Of a DNA stretch of 64,000 nt, positions 24,996 to 37,800 are shown piece by piece (positions within the stretch are counted from its first letter, which is position 1; every line of letters begins with the position of its first letter). The stretch comes from Nissolia schottii (lineage: Eukaryota; Streptophyta; Magnoliopsida; Fabales; Fabaceae): positions 124,001 through 188,000 of the forward strand of contig QANU01113210.1 of NCBI GenBank assembly GCA_003254905.1, in the 5' to 3' direction. The notes below the pieces were generated by a model. It made no database searches and was not told the origin of the DNA. It saw nothing but the letters and a program-made list of their open reading frames with translations. The position numbers and the translations under genes are program-made.

Positions 24996-27977
24996 GATTA
25001 TGGGTTTCTTCTCAAATAACTAGTTTCATTTTAATATATATGGAAACTTATAGCCCACATGCCCCGCAAATTAAACCAAGAAAAGTTACATGGGATGGTG
25101 TTAATGTGATTATCTACTTATTAAAATAAAAAGTAAGATATAATGTTTAAAATTTTATCATTCATTACATATGATATTTATATTGTTTTATCTTATTACT
25201 TTAATGAATGATGAAATTTTAAACATTATTCTCTATTTTTCATTTTAAAATGTAGACGAGCCAGTCAAGTTATTGTACCATCAATTACAGTACACATGTG
25301 ATATTGTTTTCCAAACACGTTATGCATGTGACATTGTGAAAGCAGGGACCAATTTACCATACTATTACGAAAGCATGCAATTAATGTTTGAGTAAAATAC
25401 ATTTTAATTTTTTAAAAGATGTCTAAATTACACTTCTCTCCCCTATATTTTAAAAATATATACTCTATTCTCCTTATTAATAGACCGGATTGGAATTTTA
25501 AATAATCCCATTAGTCCGATTAGTGAATTAATGATAGCAAGCTTACTATAAATAAGAAGCAAAGACTTTCAAATAGGATACGAAAATGATGATATCACTC
25601 CTCTCTCCTCTTTAGGCTTTCGGTCTCATCTCTTTCTATTGTAATTTTACATATATCAAATACATAAGAAATACCAAAAACAAAATTACACAGTTACATT
25701 TATCAATATTATTCTCTTTCATTACACATACAAAAACCATACTCATTACCAAAAAAAAAAAAAAACAAACTTTACATTGCTTGATTTCTATTTTTAACTT
25801 GCCTCTTGTTTTTTGGGATTTGACGAAAGAAGTTAACAAAGTCAAGCATCTCACTCAATCTTGAATAAACACACACTCAATGATAACAAAAGCAAAGAGA
25901 ACTCGAGAGATAGATGATAGGATTCCCAATTATTAGAATGTGTTGATCTCATATCATATACTGCTAAATTTTCGGAGTGTACAACAAGTGAGTTAACTCG
26001 CTCAAACCAAACCGACCCAAAGATGATTAGGTCGGGTCCAATGCAATTGGGTGAAACCCAATCGACTCGAGTCTTCTTATGGCCAGGTTTCAAACTCGAT
26101 CCAACCCGCTCACTTGACTTATCCATTTTTTTATTATAATAAATATAATAAAATTAATTTAACCCAACCCAACCCAAAAATACTATATATGACAAAAAAA
26201 TCCTAAAAAAACTTAACCTATCATCATTATTTTGATTTTTTTAAATGTAGTTTTTAACTATAAAATATTACAAAATTTTTCTTTACAAAAAGGGTTCCTG
26301 AATAACCCGCTTGACCTAATATTGTGTAGAGTCAACTTGAGTCACTATTCTAAAAATCGATTTGGCCGATCAGACGTTTGATTGTCTGATTGGGTGAAGT
26401 TTCTCGTTGAAACTAATTTCACCCACCCAATGTTCGCCCTTAGCTGATACAAGTTTATATACAAGTCTAAGCAGTATATTAGAGCTAATTACACACGTGG
26501 ATACGGTGGGTGGTGATGGTTTATTTGATTAACTTTTTCTCATAATTGTGGTCAATTTTGGTGTGTACCACTTTGTTTTGTTTTCACTTAATTGGTATAA
26601 GATGGACACTCTTTTATTTTTCTGTGTTTTGTTTGGCTAGTTTTTTTCTAAAAGTTTTAATGAGGCTTATTGTCCGCTAGTAGCGTGTGTTGAATGAGAA
26701 TCGCTGCGAGCTGTATTTTGTTAGTGTACCTTACTGGCTTTGCCTTCTCTTCGCACTTGAATTTTCTAATTACTTTAAAAATTAAAAAGAAAAAATGAAA
26801 CTACACTGTGTTTTCGTGAGGAGGTTGGTTGGAGGGGTGTGTGGTGGTGCAGGAAAAAGAAAACAAAATTGTGGACGTAATTAAAAGCCACCTTAACTTG
26901 TGGTTTAGTGAAATTTAGAATGGACTGTGAGATGAAGGCCATAGATAGTAGTCTACGTGGCTGTGCTTAGGTGGCTTCGTGAGTTAGATATGCAGTTTTT
27001 TTTTTTTTTTGATTTTTAGCCTTTTGATTATACTTTTTTGGGGAATGATTTTATCTTTTGATGATTTGATGTGTATGGATGCAGTTTTGACAAGCATTTG
27101 TTAATTTCAACCTTGAAGAGTTTTCTATCTGTAATTAAACTTTTGTAATTTCTAAATGAAGTGATTAGGGTTCAACGGAAAGGGGCTGAATTTTTTTTTT
27201 TTTTTGAATGATTATCCTTTTTTTTTCTTTCCTAGAAGACTTGGGACAGATATTTCTGAAATGAGGGAAAATGAGAGTTGAATGCTATGCTGCCTTAATT
27301 TTTCCAATATAGTGTAGATGGTGGTGGCGGTGGTGTGGGTTAGACTTAGATGGTGAGGGGTTGTGACGGAAGAAGGTGGGGGTGAGGGGTGAGGTTAGAT
27401 GGTGAGGGGAGTGGGGCTAGGGATGAGGGATTGAAGGAGAGAGGGGAGTTTAGGGTTGGAATGGAGGAGAGTTTTTTCTTTTAAAATAAGAATAAAAATG
27501 TTATTTTTGTCATTTGCAATATTTAAAAGTCATTTAATATTATAGAAAGATCATTAGTAATTGTGTGCACTACACATGAGGATTTTTGTGCAATCTTTTA
27601 TAAAGTTTAACGAGTCACAAGATAAAATTATAAATAAAGGGAATGTTAATGTAATTTTACTATACTTCAAAGAAAATGAGTGTAATTTATCCTAATAAAT
27701 TTGAATATATTCTTTAATTTTAAGACCTTATATAAAAGAGACATCACAAAGAGCAACAAAAATATCACAAAGAAAGAAGGAAAATACCACAAAATTAATA
27801 ATTATTCTCAACATTTAATAGATACGAGTCATTTATTGAATAAAAATTATAAACAACGAAAACAAAAGCTATGGGACTGTCATCAAAGAAAAAGGATAAC
27901 AACTATCCGCACAAGGCACCGGAGATAAAGAAGAGACAAAAATAAGGTTGGCAAAGTTTGTTTGATTTTTTTTTTAG
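24996..27977. other. intergenic between P450 copies 3 and 4
   Basis: The first about 470 bp duplicates the upstream region of copy 4, including a TATA-like TATATATTA on the minus strand near 25031-25040. It ends near 25390-25480 with just the left arm of the TIR element that is complete at 31903-32572. The rest is AT-rich with G-rich stretches at 27310-27470. No gene or RNA gene supported. Confidence 0.5.
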
Positions 27978-28315
27978 GTTAAATATGTTTTTTAGTCTCT
28001 AAAAAATTATAAATTTTGTGTTTTATCCATGAAAATTTTTTGTTAGAAAATAGTTCCTAACAATTTTGTTTGGTAGGATTTAATCTTTGTCGTTAAGTTG
28101 GGTCGTTAACTGCTGGTGTGTAATAACGTGCAATATCACGTGCCAATTTTATGTAGACACGTGACCAAGTTAACTACCACAACAAGTTAACAGTTCAACT
28201 TGATGACATGAACTAAATCCTACAAAAAAATTTGTTAGAGACTATTTCCAAACAAAAATATTTTCAAGTATAAAACACAATTTATAATTTTGTAAAGATT
28301 AAAAACATATTTTAC
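27978..28315. mobile_element. TIR element (MITE / Mutator-like) downstream of P450 copy 4
   Basis: Left GGTTAAATATGTTTTTTAGT pairs with the complement of right AAAGATTAAAAACATATTTT. The inverted similarity extends about 100 bp inward (TTAGAAAATAGTTCCTAACA against the complement of TTGTTAGAGACTATTTCCAA). The interior carries CACGTG words. It ends only about 26 bp before the stop codon side of P450 copy 4, so it probably lies in the 3' UTR of that gene. Confidence 0.7.
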
Positions 28316-28341
28316 ACTTTTTTTTTTTTCATTGTTTGCCT

Positions 28342-29157
28342 TTATGCTTGAATGGGAATAACATGGAGAGGTTGAGTCTTATGTAAGGTAATACCATATT
28401 TCTCAGACATGTCCATGTCCTCTGACTTTAACCCTTCTGGGATCTTCCAATCATAGCCATAAAGAAGAGAAGCTAACATAATGTGCACAGTCCTATAAGC
28501 CAATGGCAATCCAGGACACATCCTTCTTCCAGCTCCAAAGGGAATTAGCTCAAAATCTTGGCCTTTAAAATCAATCTCACTCTCCAAGAATCTTTCAGGT
28601 ATAAATTCATTTGGTTTTGTCCAAATACTTGAATCTCTCCCCATGGCACATACATTAACTAGAATTTGTGCATTTTTAGGCACCATGTAACCACATATTT
28701 CAACATCACTCTTTGACTTGTGTGGCAATAAAAGTGGGGCAGGTGGATGCAAGCGAAAAGTTTCCTTCACCACAGCTCTTAAAAAGGGAAGTTTTGCAAT
28801 ATGTGATTCTTCAATTTGTTGTTCGCCTTTGCCAAGAATTTGTTGGAGCTCTTTTCTAACTTTTTCTAATTTTTTTGGGTTTTTTAGCAACTCTGCCATT
28901 GCCCATTCTATAGTGCCTGATGTTGTGTCTATTCCCGCCACAAATAAATCCTGATACCATGTACAATAAAAATAAAGTTATCCTGGTAACATTATGTACT
29001 AATAACATTATAAGCTGATGTATTAACAAACTAACGAAGAATTGTTTTCTACGGACTGATGGGGAAAACTCATGGCAGCTACTTTTTACTGTTACAAAAA
29101 GTCAACTTCAACCATTTCATGTTAAGCTCATGCCTACCATTAGTTCGGACAAGGGAG

Positions 29158-29189
<32 letters not shown>

Positions 29190-29196
29190 TTATCAA

Positions 29197-29239
<43 letters not shown>

Positions 29240-31375
29240 CGTACAGAGATAAATAGTTTTAATTAAGGAAAAATAAATATAAATTTATTATTGCTGAATG
29301 TTTGATATGTTAAATGAATAATATGATGTAATGTTTTATAATTATGCTAAAAAAAAGATGATTCAATTCATAGCAAATGGAATAGTTAGAATTATATTAC
29401 AATGTGTTTATTTGATTGCTTAATGTCATATTTTTACTATACCGTTAAAACTGTATAGAATTCAAGTTTAAATTTAATTAGAACTATAACAAACAAGAAT
29501 TTAAGTCTAAAAGTAATTTCTTTGTATTTAAAAATGTTAAATAATTAAAATCAGAAAGTGCATAATTCAAAGGGGTGTAGGGACCAAGAGGCAAAACAAG
29601 TCGCTAAACTATCAAATATTTCTATTACAAATATATATTAATTTTAGAAATTCATGAGGGTCATAATCTCTGCATACCACTTAAAACCGTCTCAGTTAAT
29701 CACGCAACGTGATCAGCACCTTCGGGGATTTAGCATGTGATTACACCATTAGTTTAACAATAATTGAAATCTTCTTATCTACGTGCATATTGCCTTTATG
29801 GAAAATATAATTTGCATAGACATATTTTCTTGAGTAAATTACACTGACTTTTTTAAAAGCTTAATGACATAATACTGACTCTGTTCTATAGGGATAAGTG
29901 TTATTACACAAAAAATGAGCTAGTTAAAGAAATTGGTGAGCTAGTTAGCACCGCAACTTGGGATTTTCAAGGAAAATAGGGTTAAGTGTTCATTGAATCT
30001 TCACGATTTGACAAAGGCTGATGCATTAGGCACACTAATTAGGGGTATTTATAGGCTTTTGTAAGAGTTACACGATATTTGTTATTAAGGTATATTATTT
30101 ATTATACTCTGTACATTTTTACAAATAACAGACTTTACAACTTTTTATAGCTCTCTTTTATATATAAGAGAGGGTCATAAAAAGATGGTAAAGTCTGTTA
30201 TGAGTATAAAAATATGAGACATAACGAACAACACCTTAATAACAAACGCGAATAATTTTGTTATGATTAGGAAATATCAACTAGTGTTGCTTGGACAAAT
30301 TAAAAGAGAGAGTCGTGGTAATTTTATTGAATCTAACGTAAGATCAGTATAATTTATCCTATATATTTTCTTCTCACAATATACGGCATGATCTTGATTA
30401 TTTATTTATTTTGTCATGTAATAAAAAAAAACCTTGAATTTGGATAGTCAAGAAGAAGATACTAACCTGAAACAAACACAATATTTCAGAGCGGCTTATT
30501 TGAGAATTGTCTTCCAACATGAATTCTAACATAGAATCTAACACGTCTTTGCACACCTTAGTTCCTATCTCCAAACCTCTTGAGCTCAATCTTTCTTCTA
30601 CGAAGCCATCAAACAAAGTAATTATCTTTTCAAAATAACCATTCATTCTTGCACGTGAACCTTGTGGATCAAGCCGACGAAAGATTGGGAAAAAATCCAC
30701 AACATTAGGCCTTCCAATTTCTTCCATGATACCCCAAATAATGTCCTTGAACTCTTGGGACTTATCAGAACTATAATGAGCCAAATCTAAAGAGAACAAA
30801 GTGTTTGATATGAAGTTTAGCACGGTTGTAAAAGTAGCCTCACCAATATCCAAAGCTTCACCTTTCTTGCACTTTTCCTTGATATAATCCATCAACTCTT
30901 GCACCTTCCTTTGGCGAAGTGCTTGTGTAGAGTCAAGCTTTTGTGATGAGAACACTTTGGTTGCACAAACTCTTCTAAGGTTCCTCCATTGAGTAGTTGG
31001 TTGCATCCATATCACTGAAAATGTATGGTGATCACGTGCTTTAAGGCTATCCGGGACTCTCCTATTAGAGAAGATTTGGTCATTTTTTTGGAGTACTTCT
31101 TTTGCTAATTGTGGAGAGGAAATTACGATGGTGGTTATGGTACCGAGCTTAAGACTCATTATGGGTCCATAAGTTTGAGAAAGCTTAGTAAGTGCCTTGT
31201 GAGGTTGGGTACCAAGCTCTAAGATGTTCCCTATGATAGGATAAGGTCTAGGCCCTGGTGGGAGTTTGAGAGATTTTGGTGTTAATTTGATGCCTAAGTT
31301 GGAGATGAGGCTGATGAGTACATGAATGCTTGCACACACAAAGGAAATTAAAAGAAGAAGTTGAAGATGGTCCAT
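28342..31375 (-). CDS. CYP76-type cytochrome P450 (copy 4), two exons
   Basis: Exon 1 is 31375-30467 and exon 2 28950-28342 (minus strand), with a 1,516-bp phase-0 intron and a 505-residue product. The start ATG begins MDHLQLLLL, aligned with the other copies; the frame is open a little upstream without an ATG. The N-terminus has a three-residue duplication-like ISL/ISN stretch. Motifs: PPGP (39-42), TTQWRNLRR, AGIDTTSG (308-315), ETFR (366-369), PERF, and FGAGRRMCPG with Cys448. The exon 1 donor follows CAG, so the residue before the junction is Gln where the others have Leu. No disabling mutation was seen, in contrast to its duplicate copy 3. ER-bound monooxygenase; substrate unknown. Confidence 0.93.
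29168..29233. repeat. (AT)n microsatellites
   Basis: Two AT-repeat tracts separated by TATCAAATAA, in the intron of P450 copy 4. Confidence 0.93.
29893..30064 (+). pseudogene. second copy of the antisense exon-like fragment
   Basis: Nearly the same DNA as 23062-23229, including the preceding acceptor-like TCTATAG and the terminal TAA. It has four extra bases in the GAGCTAGTTAGCACCGCAAC stretch, which shift the frame. It is therefore dead here if it was ever expressed. It shows the fragment was in the ancestral P450 intron before duplication. Confidence 0.6.
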
Positions 31376-31420
31376 GATTATGGGTTGCGGATTTTTTCTT
31401 CTCAAATAACTAGTTTCATT

Positions 31421-31430
31421 TTAATATATA
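31421..31430 (-). promoter_or_regulatory. TATA-like box of P450 copy 4
   Basis: The minus strand reads CCATATATATTAAAATG about 50 bp upstream of the ATG; the same motif precedes pseudogene copy 3. It would imply a very short 5' UTR. Assigned by position and consensus only. Confidence 0.4.
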
Positions 31431-31688
31431 TGGAAACTTATAGCTCACATGCCCCGGCAAATTAAACCAAGAAAAGTTATGTGGGATAGTGTTAATGTGA
31501 TGGCTTGCTTTCGGCCATGGACAAAATAGCCATGAGAAGCCGAGGAAGATTATCTAATTTTTAAAATATAATGTTTAAAATTTTATCATTCATTACATAT
31601 GATATTTATAATATTTTATCTTATCATTTTTAATGAATGATGAAATTTTAAACATTATTCTCTATTTTTCATTTTAAAATATACACAA

Positions 31689-31869
31689 GCAATCAAGTTA
31701 CTGTACTATCAATTACAGTACACGTAATATTTTCCAAACATGTTATGCATGTGACATTGTGAAAGCAGGGACAAATTTAGCAATCAAGTTACTGTACTAT
31801 CAATTACAGTACAGGTGATATTTTCCAAACACGTTATGCATGTGACATTGTGAAAGCAGGACCAATTTA
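31689..31869. repeat. 91-bp tandem duplication upstream of P450 copy 4
   Basis: Two head-to-tail units each beginning GCAATCAAGTTACTGTACTA and containing TTATGCATGTGACATTGTGA. The paralogous region upstream of pseudogene copy 3 has a single unit, so the duplication arose after the segmental duplication, about 310-490 bp upstream of the start codon. Confidence 0.85.
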
Positions 31870-31902
31870 GCATACTCTTACGAAAGCATGCAATTAATGT
31901 TT

Positions 31903-32572
31903 GAGTAAAATACATTTTAATTTTTTAAAAGATGTCTAAATTACACTTCTCTCCCCTATATTTTAAAAACATACTTTATTTTCCTTAAGAATAAATGTAA
32001 GTTAAAATTTAATCATTTTTTTTCTATTTTTGACTAAAATACCCTCACAAATAATTTTACACATTAAAATATATTTAACAAAATAAAATAATATAATTAA
32101 TAATGATATAAAAATGTTTATTCATAATTACACTAGTTATGTAAAATTTATTCTATTAATAAAACAAGTTATTAATTAAAAAAACTTATAATAATTTTAA
32201 AAGAAAATATTAAGTATTTTCTTAACAATTTATTTAAAAATATTTAATCTATATTTTTATACACATTATTATTTTAAAATCAATTTCTGAAAAAGTAATT
32301 ATTATTTTTTAAAATTATCATAAACTGTTAATACTTAATTAATAACTTATTATTTTAATGGAATAATTTTATATTATTATTAGTCATAGTTTTTATTTTA
32401 TTAAAAAGATGATGTGTATAACTATTTATTGAGGGTATATTGGTAAAAAAATACGAATAAGGATTAAAGTGTAACTTAATTCCACTTGTTAAGGGCGGAA
32501 GTGTAAGTTTTTAAAATGAAGGGGAGGGGAGTGTAATTTAAGCATCTCTTAGAGAGGGGTTGTATTTTACTC
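31903..32572. mobile_element. 670-bp TIR element
   Basis: GAGTAAAATACATTTTAATT at the left is mirrored by TTGTATTTTACTC at the right. The inverted similarity runs about 75 bp, including AAATTACACTTCTCTCCCCT against the complement of AGGGGAGGGGAGTGTAATTT. The interior is extremely AT-rich and non-coding. Only its left arm is present at the matching position beside P450 copy 3 (about 25390), so that arm marks the edge of the shared duplication. Confidence 0.7.
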
Positions 32573-33507
32573 CTAAAATTTTCATATTGAGTATCAAGTT
32601 GTAGAAGCTTTTTTTTTTTCCAATAAGTAATGGCACTTCTTGTATTAATAACACTAAAGCCATGGAAGACTCCACTCTCATCCCATTGAAACTTAACAAC
32701 GTTTGGTTGTAATAGACAAAGCCTCATTATAAAATCTCTTTATGAAAAATTTAGTGAGACAAACTCTTTAATTTTTTAGCAGACAAGCGATAAAAGCTCT
32801 AAGTTATTCTTTTATACTCCATGGAAAAATGATTTTTTACTCCCAATAGCCTATGTATTATTGATTAATCTTAAAAAAGAGAGAGAAAAAGAAAAATTAA
32901 GAGGAGAGATTGCATTATGGAGTAAAAGTTGATTTACTTTTGGAGTGTAAAAGAATTTTTTTTTTGAAGCTCTATTCATAGGAAGTGTCCAACCATTTGG
33001 TGGTTGTAGCCTGCGGGAAGCTCTGTAGTCTGCAGGAAGTGTCCAATTATATGTTGTTTGGTTATGAGCTTCAAATTTAAGTTAGGTTAACTAGGAATGA
33101 GTTAATAATATTAATTTTGTTTTTTTTTTAGTTTATCAAACTTAAGTTTGAAAGAGCTCAAATTTAAGTTTTTCAAGTGAAACCAAAAATTACTTTTTAA
33201 TTTAACTTTTGAAATTAAAAAAAAGTTACATTTTTAACCTTAATTAATCATTTTCTCTCTCACTCATTATATTAATTTACCTTAAAATTATGGTATGTCA
33301 TTTTTTATAATTATATTTTAAAAAATATTTTTATTTTATCTCATCCAAATAAAAATAATTTTCTCAAACTTACCTTAAAATATTTAAACTAAACTCAAAT
33401 GAATTATTTTAAATCTAATTATTTTAAAAATAATTTTTTAAACTTAATTTCTCTAAAAGTTAAAGTCAATCAGGTCATTGGTAGTTGGACAAAAGTATTT
33501 GTTTGGT

Positions 33508-33560
<53 letters not shown>

Positions 33561-35455
33561 GTGAGTTTAGTGTATATGTAAAAAAATATTAAGATATTTT
33601 AGTTATATTTGAGATATTATCATATTTTTTTAGTGAATTATTTAGTTGTCGTTGCTGCTCTTTTGCTTGTTGTACTACTTTCTTTGTCATTTCATAAACA
33701 GTTTTGGAAATATGCTTAATTATCATGACGAAGGTCTGACCGACAGCTTGTTTCCCCTGATAATAAGCATATTTCCAATATTGTTTCTTTCTTTTCCCTT
33801 CGTTTTTTTTTTCAATTCCTTAACCCTCCACAGGCTTCCCAACTCTTTAAAGATAGTTAATAACAAAGTTTTTTATTATTTTTTTCCGTTAAATTTTTGT
33901 TCTTCACAAAAGCAAGCACAAAGCCTTGCTATGCCAATACTGTATAGCAAGTAAAAAATTATAGTAAAAGCATATTTTGTACATGAAGTAGTATATACTA
34001 TATTAGTCATTTAAAAAATTATTACCAAATTAATCTCTTAATAATTATAGACAGTAAAAAAAGTTAACAAGAGTCCTAATAACATTGGTTAAGAAATTAA
34101 CATTAAAAATTTTAATAGTTTTTAATGTATTTATTATATTAAAACTCTAAAAGTTGTGTTTTTAATGAAAAGTTTTTCTTTCTTCATTTCTTAACAAATG
34201 TCCTTAAATAATTTGTTAATAAAATCATTATAAATACCACATCTTAATCTTTGTCTACTTATCAAAAGTATAGCGCTCACCTCATTAATTCTCCAAAACT
34301 CCAAAAGAACTAATGTGGTGATTTTTTATGCATTTGGAGGAGCAAAATAGAGTGTTACTCTGAAAACAATTAGGAAAAAATTGAATTTTTGACCTCCTAC
34401 CTTTATCTGATGAATGGATTGGGTCCTCTAACTTTATTTTGTATAATAAAAATGATTAGTATGATTAGTAAGTTTAAAATTAGGATTTTTAAACATCACT
34501 CTTATTTGATATTTGACGCTCATAATTCATATAATATTTGATGAAATTCATTGAATGTGAATTTTATTAAAGTTTCACTCAATAATAAATAAATATTGTG
34601 AGGGAAACACAATGTTGCATCCTAATATAAATATAAATATATATTAACTTGCTTTTGATTTTTAAATATATTACATGATAAATATATGGTGATGTAATTT
34701 GCATTAACTATTTTCTCTTTACTTTTTTTTTTCCCTGTGCAACCACACACGCACGCTTACACACCCATGCAATTAAATGCTTGAAAGCAACTAAAAACTT
34801 GCCTCGTTGAATGATTAATAGAGAGGCTCATAGACCCTTTATTTAAGGTTCTGTTAGCCAACTTGTCAGCAGGTATTGGTGCACCATCAATGCAACCCTA
34901 TACTATTTGGCTAGACCCTTTACTTCTCTAAATTGCTCTTGCTTCTAAGCTTTTGAGTAATAATTGCTTTTTTAGTAGACCTATTTTTAGATCCACCTTT
35001 TTGAATTAGAAAGTTACTAACTTATTTCAGTTTGCGATAAGACTATAAAATTTTTCTTATAAAAAATATACTGTTATTATATTCAATTAATTAAATTTCA
35101 GGAATGTTTTCATTTACATTCATAATAATGGACATGGTTTCATGCATATAGTAGGAACGATATAAAAGATGTTTGTAACCACACATTTCATGCTATCTAA
35201 AAAAATGATATGCCTAATACCTATTTTTGAATAACATGAATTTGAATTATGTGAAGTATCTTAAATGCTAAGAAAATATGAGATTATGTATCACTCAATC
35301 ATCAGTAAGTAACGTTGTGTATTGATGCGTAATTGATCAATTATTCGCTTTATAAGGGGCCTCCGATGACATAAATTTCCCATTAATTAATTTTTTGATT
35401 TTTTTTTACTTCTATATTCCTTACTTGAATATATATATGGCGTGTGATTGATTAG
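32573..35455. other. intergenic, with an (ATT)n tract
   Basis: AT-rich spacer. An ATT trinucleotide repeat of about 17 units lies at 33510-33560. A short coding-like minus-strand stretch near 34790-34920 reads GCIDGAPIPADKLANRTLNK but has a stop just before it and no identified family. Nothing else supported. Confidence 0.5.
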
Positions 35456-36535
<1,080 letters not shown>

Positions 36536-36926
36536 GTAAATAAATACTCAACTTTCTTTTCTGCATTTACCAAAATTGCCCCATTATTTTAATTTGAAAT
36601 GTGGAAATCAAACTTGAAGAAAGAAATAAAATAAGTTATAGAAAAATTGGATCGCACATCAAGCGATGTACAGTTAACAATATTTGTAATTGGGTAAATT
36701 GTGAGGTTTATTAAAATTTATTCTCCTTTAATTTTCTTATTACGAATTCATCATTAATGATTTGTTAAGTTTCTTTTTTTTTTTTCATCAAGAACATGTC
36801 TAACATATTACTCTATAATCATCCAAGAATTTCTCCTAACAAATTTGTAGAGAAAATATTTCTCAAGGATAACATAAATGGTACTGCTCCGTAACTCAGC
36901 ATAAATGGTACTACTCCGTAACCTTA

Positions 36927-37120
36927 ATTATTCAAAATGAAAAGTTTAATTTTACAGCCCTACTAGATTCAGGTGCTGATATTAATTATATTCAAGAAGG
37001 GATAATACCTACTAAATATTATGAAAAGATAACAGAAAATTTAGCATGTACCAATGGGTCAAGATTAAAAATCAATTATAAACTTTCAAATGCAAAGATT
37101 TGTAAGAATAAGATTTGTGT
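36927..37120 (+). pseudogene. retroviral-type aspartic protease fragment (endogenous pararetrovirus or Ty3-like)
   Basis: An open stretch with the active-site motif LLDSGADINYI is followed by IPTKYYEKIT and LKINYKLSNAKICKNKIC. The DSGAD signature and the following spacing match the protease region of reverse-transcribing elements. The style resembles Caulimoviridae-like or Ty3-type polyproteins more than the copia element at 43.6-48.1 kb. Only about 65 codons remain, with no reverse transcriptase next to them, so it is an inert fossil. A short direct repeat (ATAAATGGTACT...CTCCGTAAC, twice) lies just upstream at 36876-36922. Confidence 0.6.
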
Positions 37121-37800
37121 TTCCTCCACCCTAGGCGGTTCAATGATTGCTTTAACGTGAAGTTTCTTCAGCTTTAAACAATTTCAGAGTTCGCTCAACG
37201 GATTGGTCATGACAGTAGTTAGTAAAATCGTGATAACTTGGGCTACAGATTTCGGATTTAGGTGATTCAAGTCTCCACTTAAATCTAAGAGAAGGATCTA
37301 CAACTTTGTAGTTGACATCAAATTGAGATTCAATCTTCATCCTGGTGCAAAATTCGTGACAAAGTCAGCGCTAATTCTTGTTGTGTAGCTCTTTTGATTC
37401 ATGCCTCTGATTTGTATGAAAAATTGACAAGAATTGCGTTATTACACAAAATAAATATTCATTCTCTTAACTATACTAAATTTACATAAAAGTGGGGACA
37501 TTGGTTAATAATTTCATAGAAAACAAAACAGATAAGTGTCATTCTAACCTACGAAAATACCAAAATATGACACTTATCAACTCACTAACTAACCGTGTAA
37601 CTAATTCTAACCGTTAACTAATTTAATTGAATTAGTCAAATACAACTTGGTAGGTAATGTGAAAGAAATAGTAAAAATAAGAAACATTTTTTTATTGTTT
37701 TATTCCTAAAAAAATCTCTTTTAAAAAAAACCGACTAAAAATAAAAACGGAGAATAAAAACAAAATAAAACATATCCCTTATGCAAATATCATCAACATA
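37121..37800. other. intergenic; no recognised gene
   Basis: A minus-strand open frame at 37152-37340 has a fairly natural composition but no family I recognise. The rest is AT-rich spacer next to the P450 copy 5 pseudogene. Confidence 0.4.

Noticed and set aside
25851..26126. Minus-strand open frame of 91 codons near the P450 copy 3 upstream region
   Set aside because: No family, no splice context. The sequence is rich in short CCCAACC/GGGTTGG words.
33646..33954. Plus-strand open frame of 102 codons, hydrophobic
   Set aside because: The composition follows a T-rich tract, with no splice context or family resemblance.
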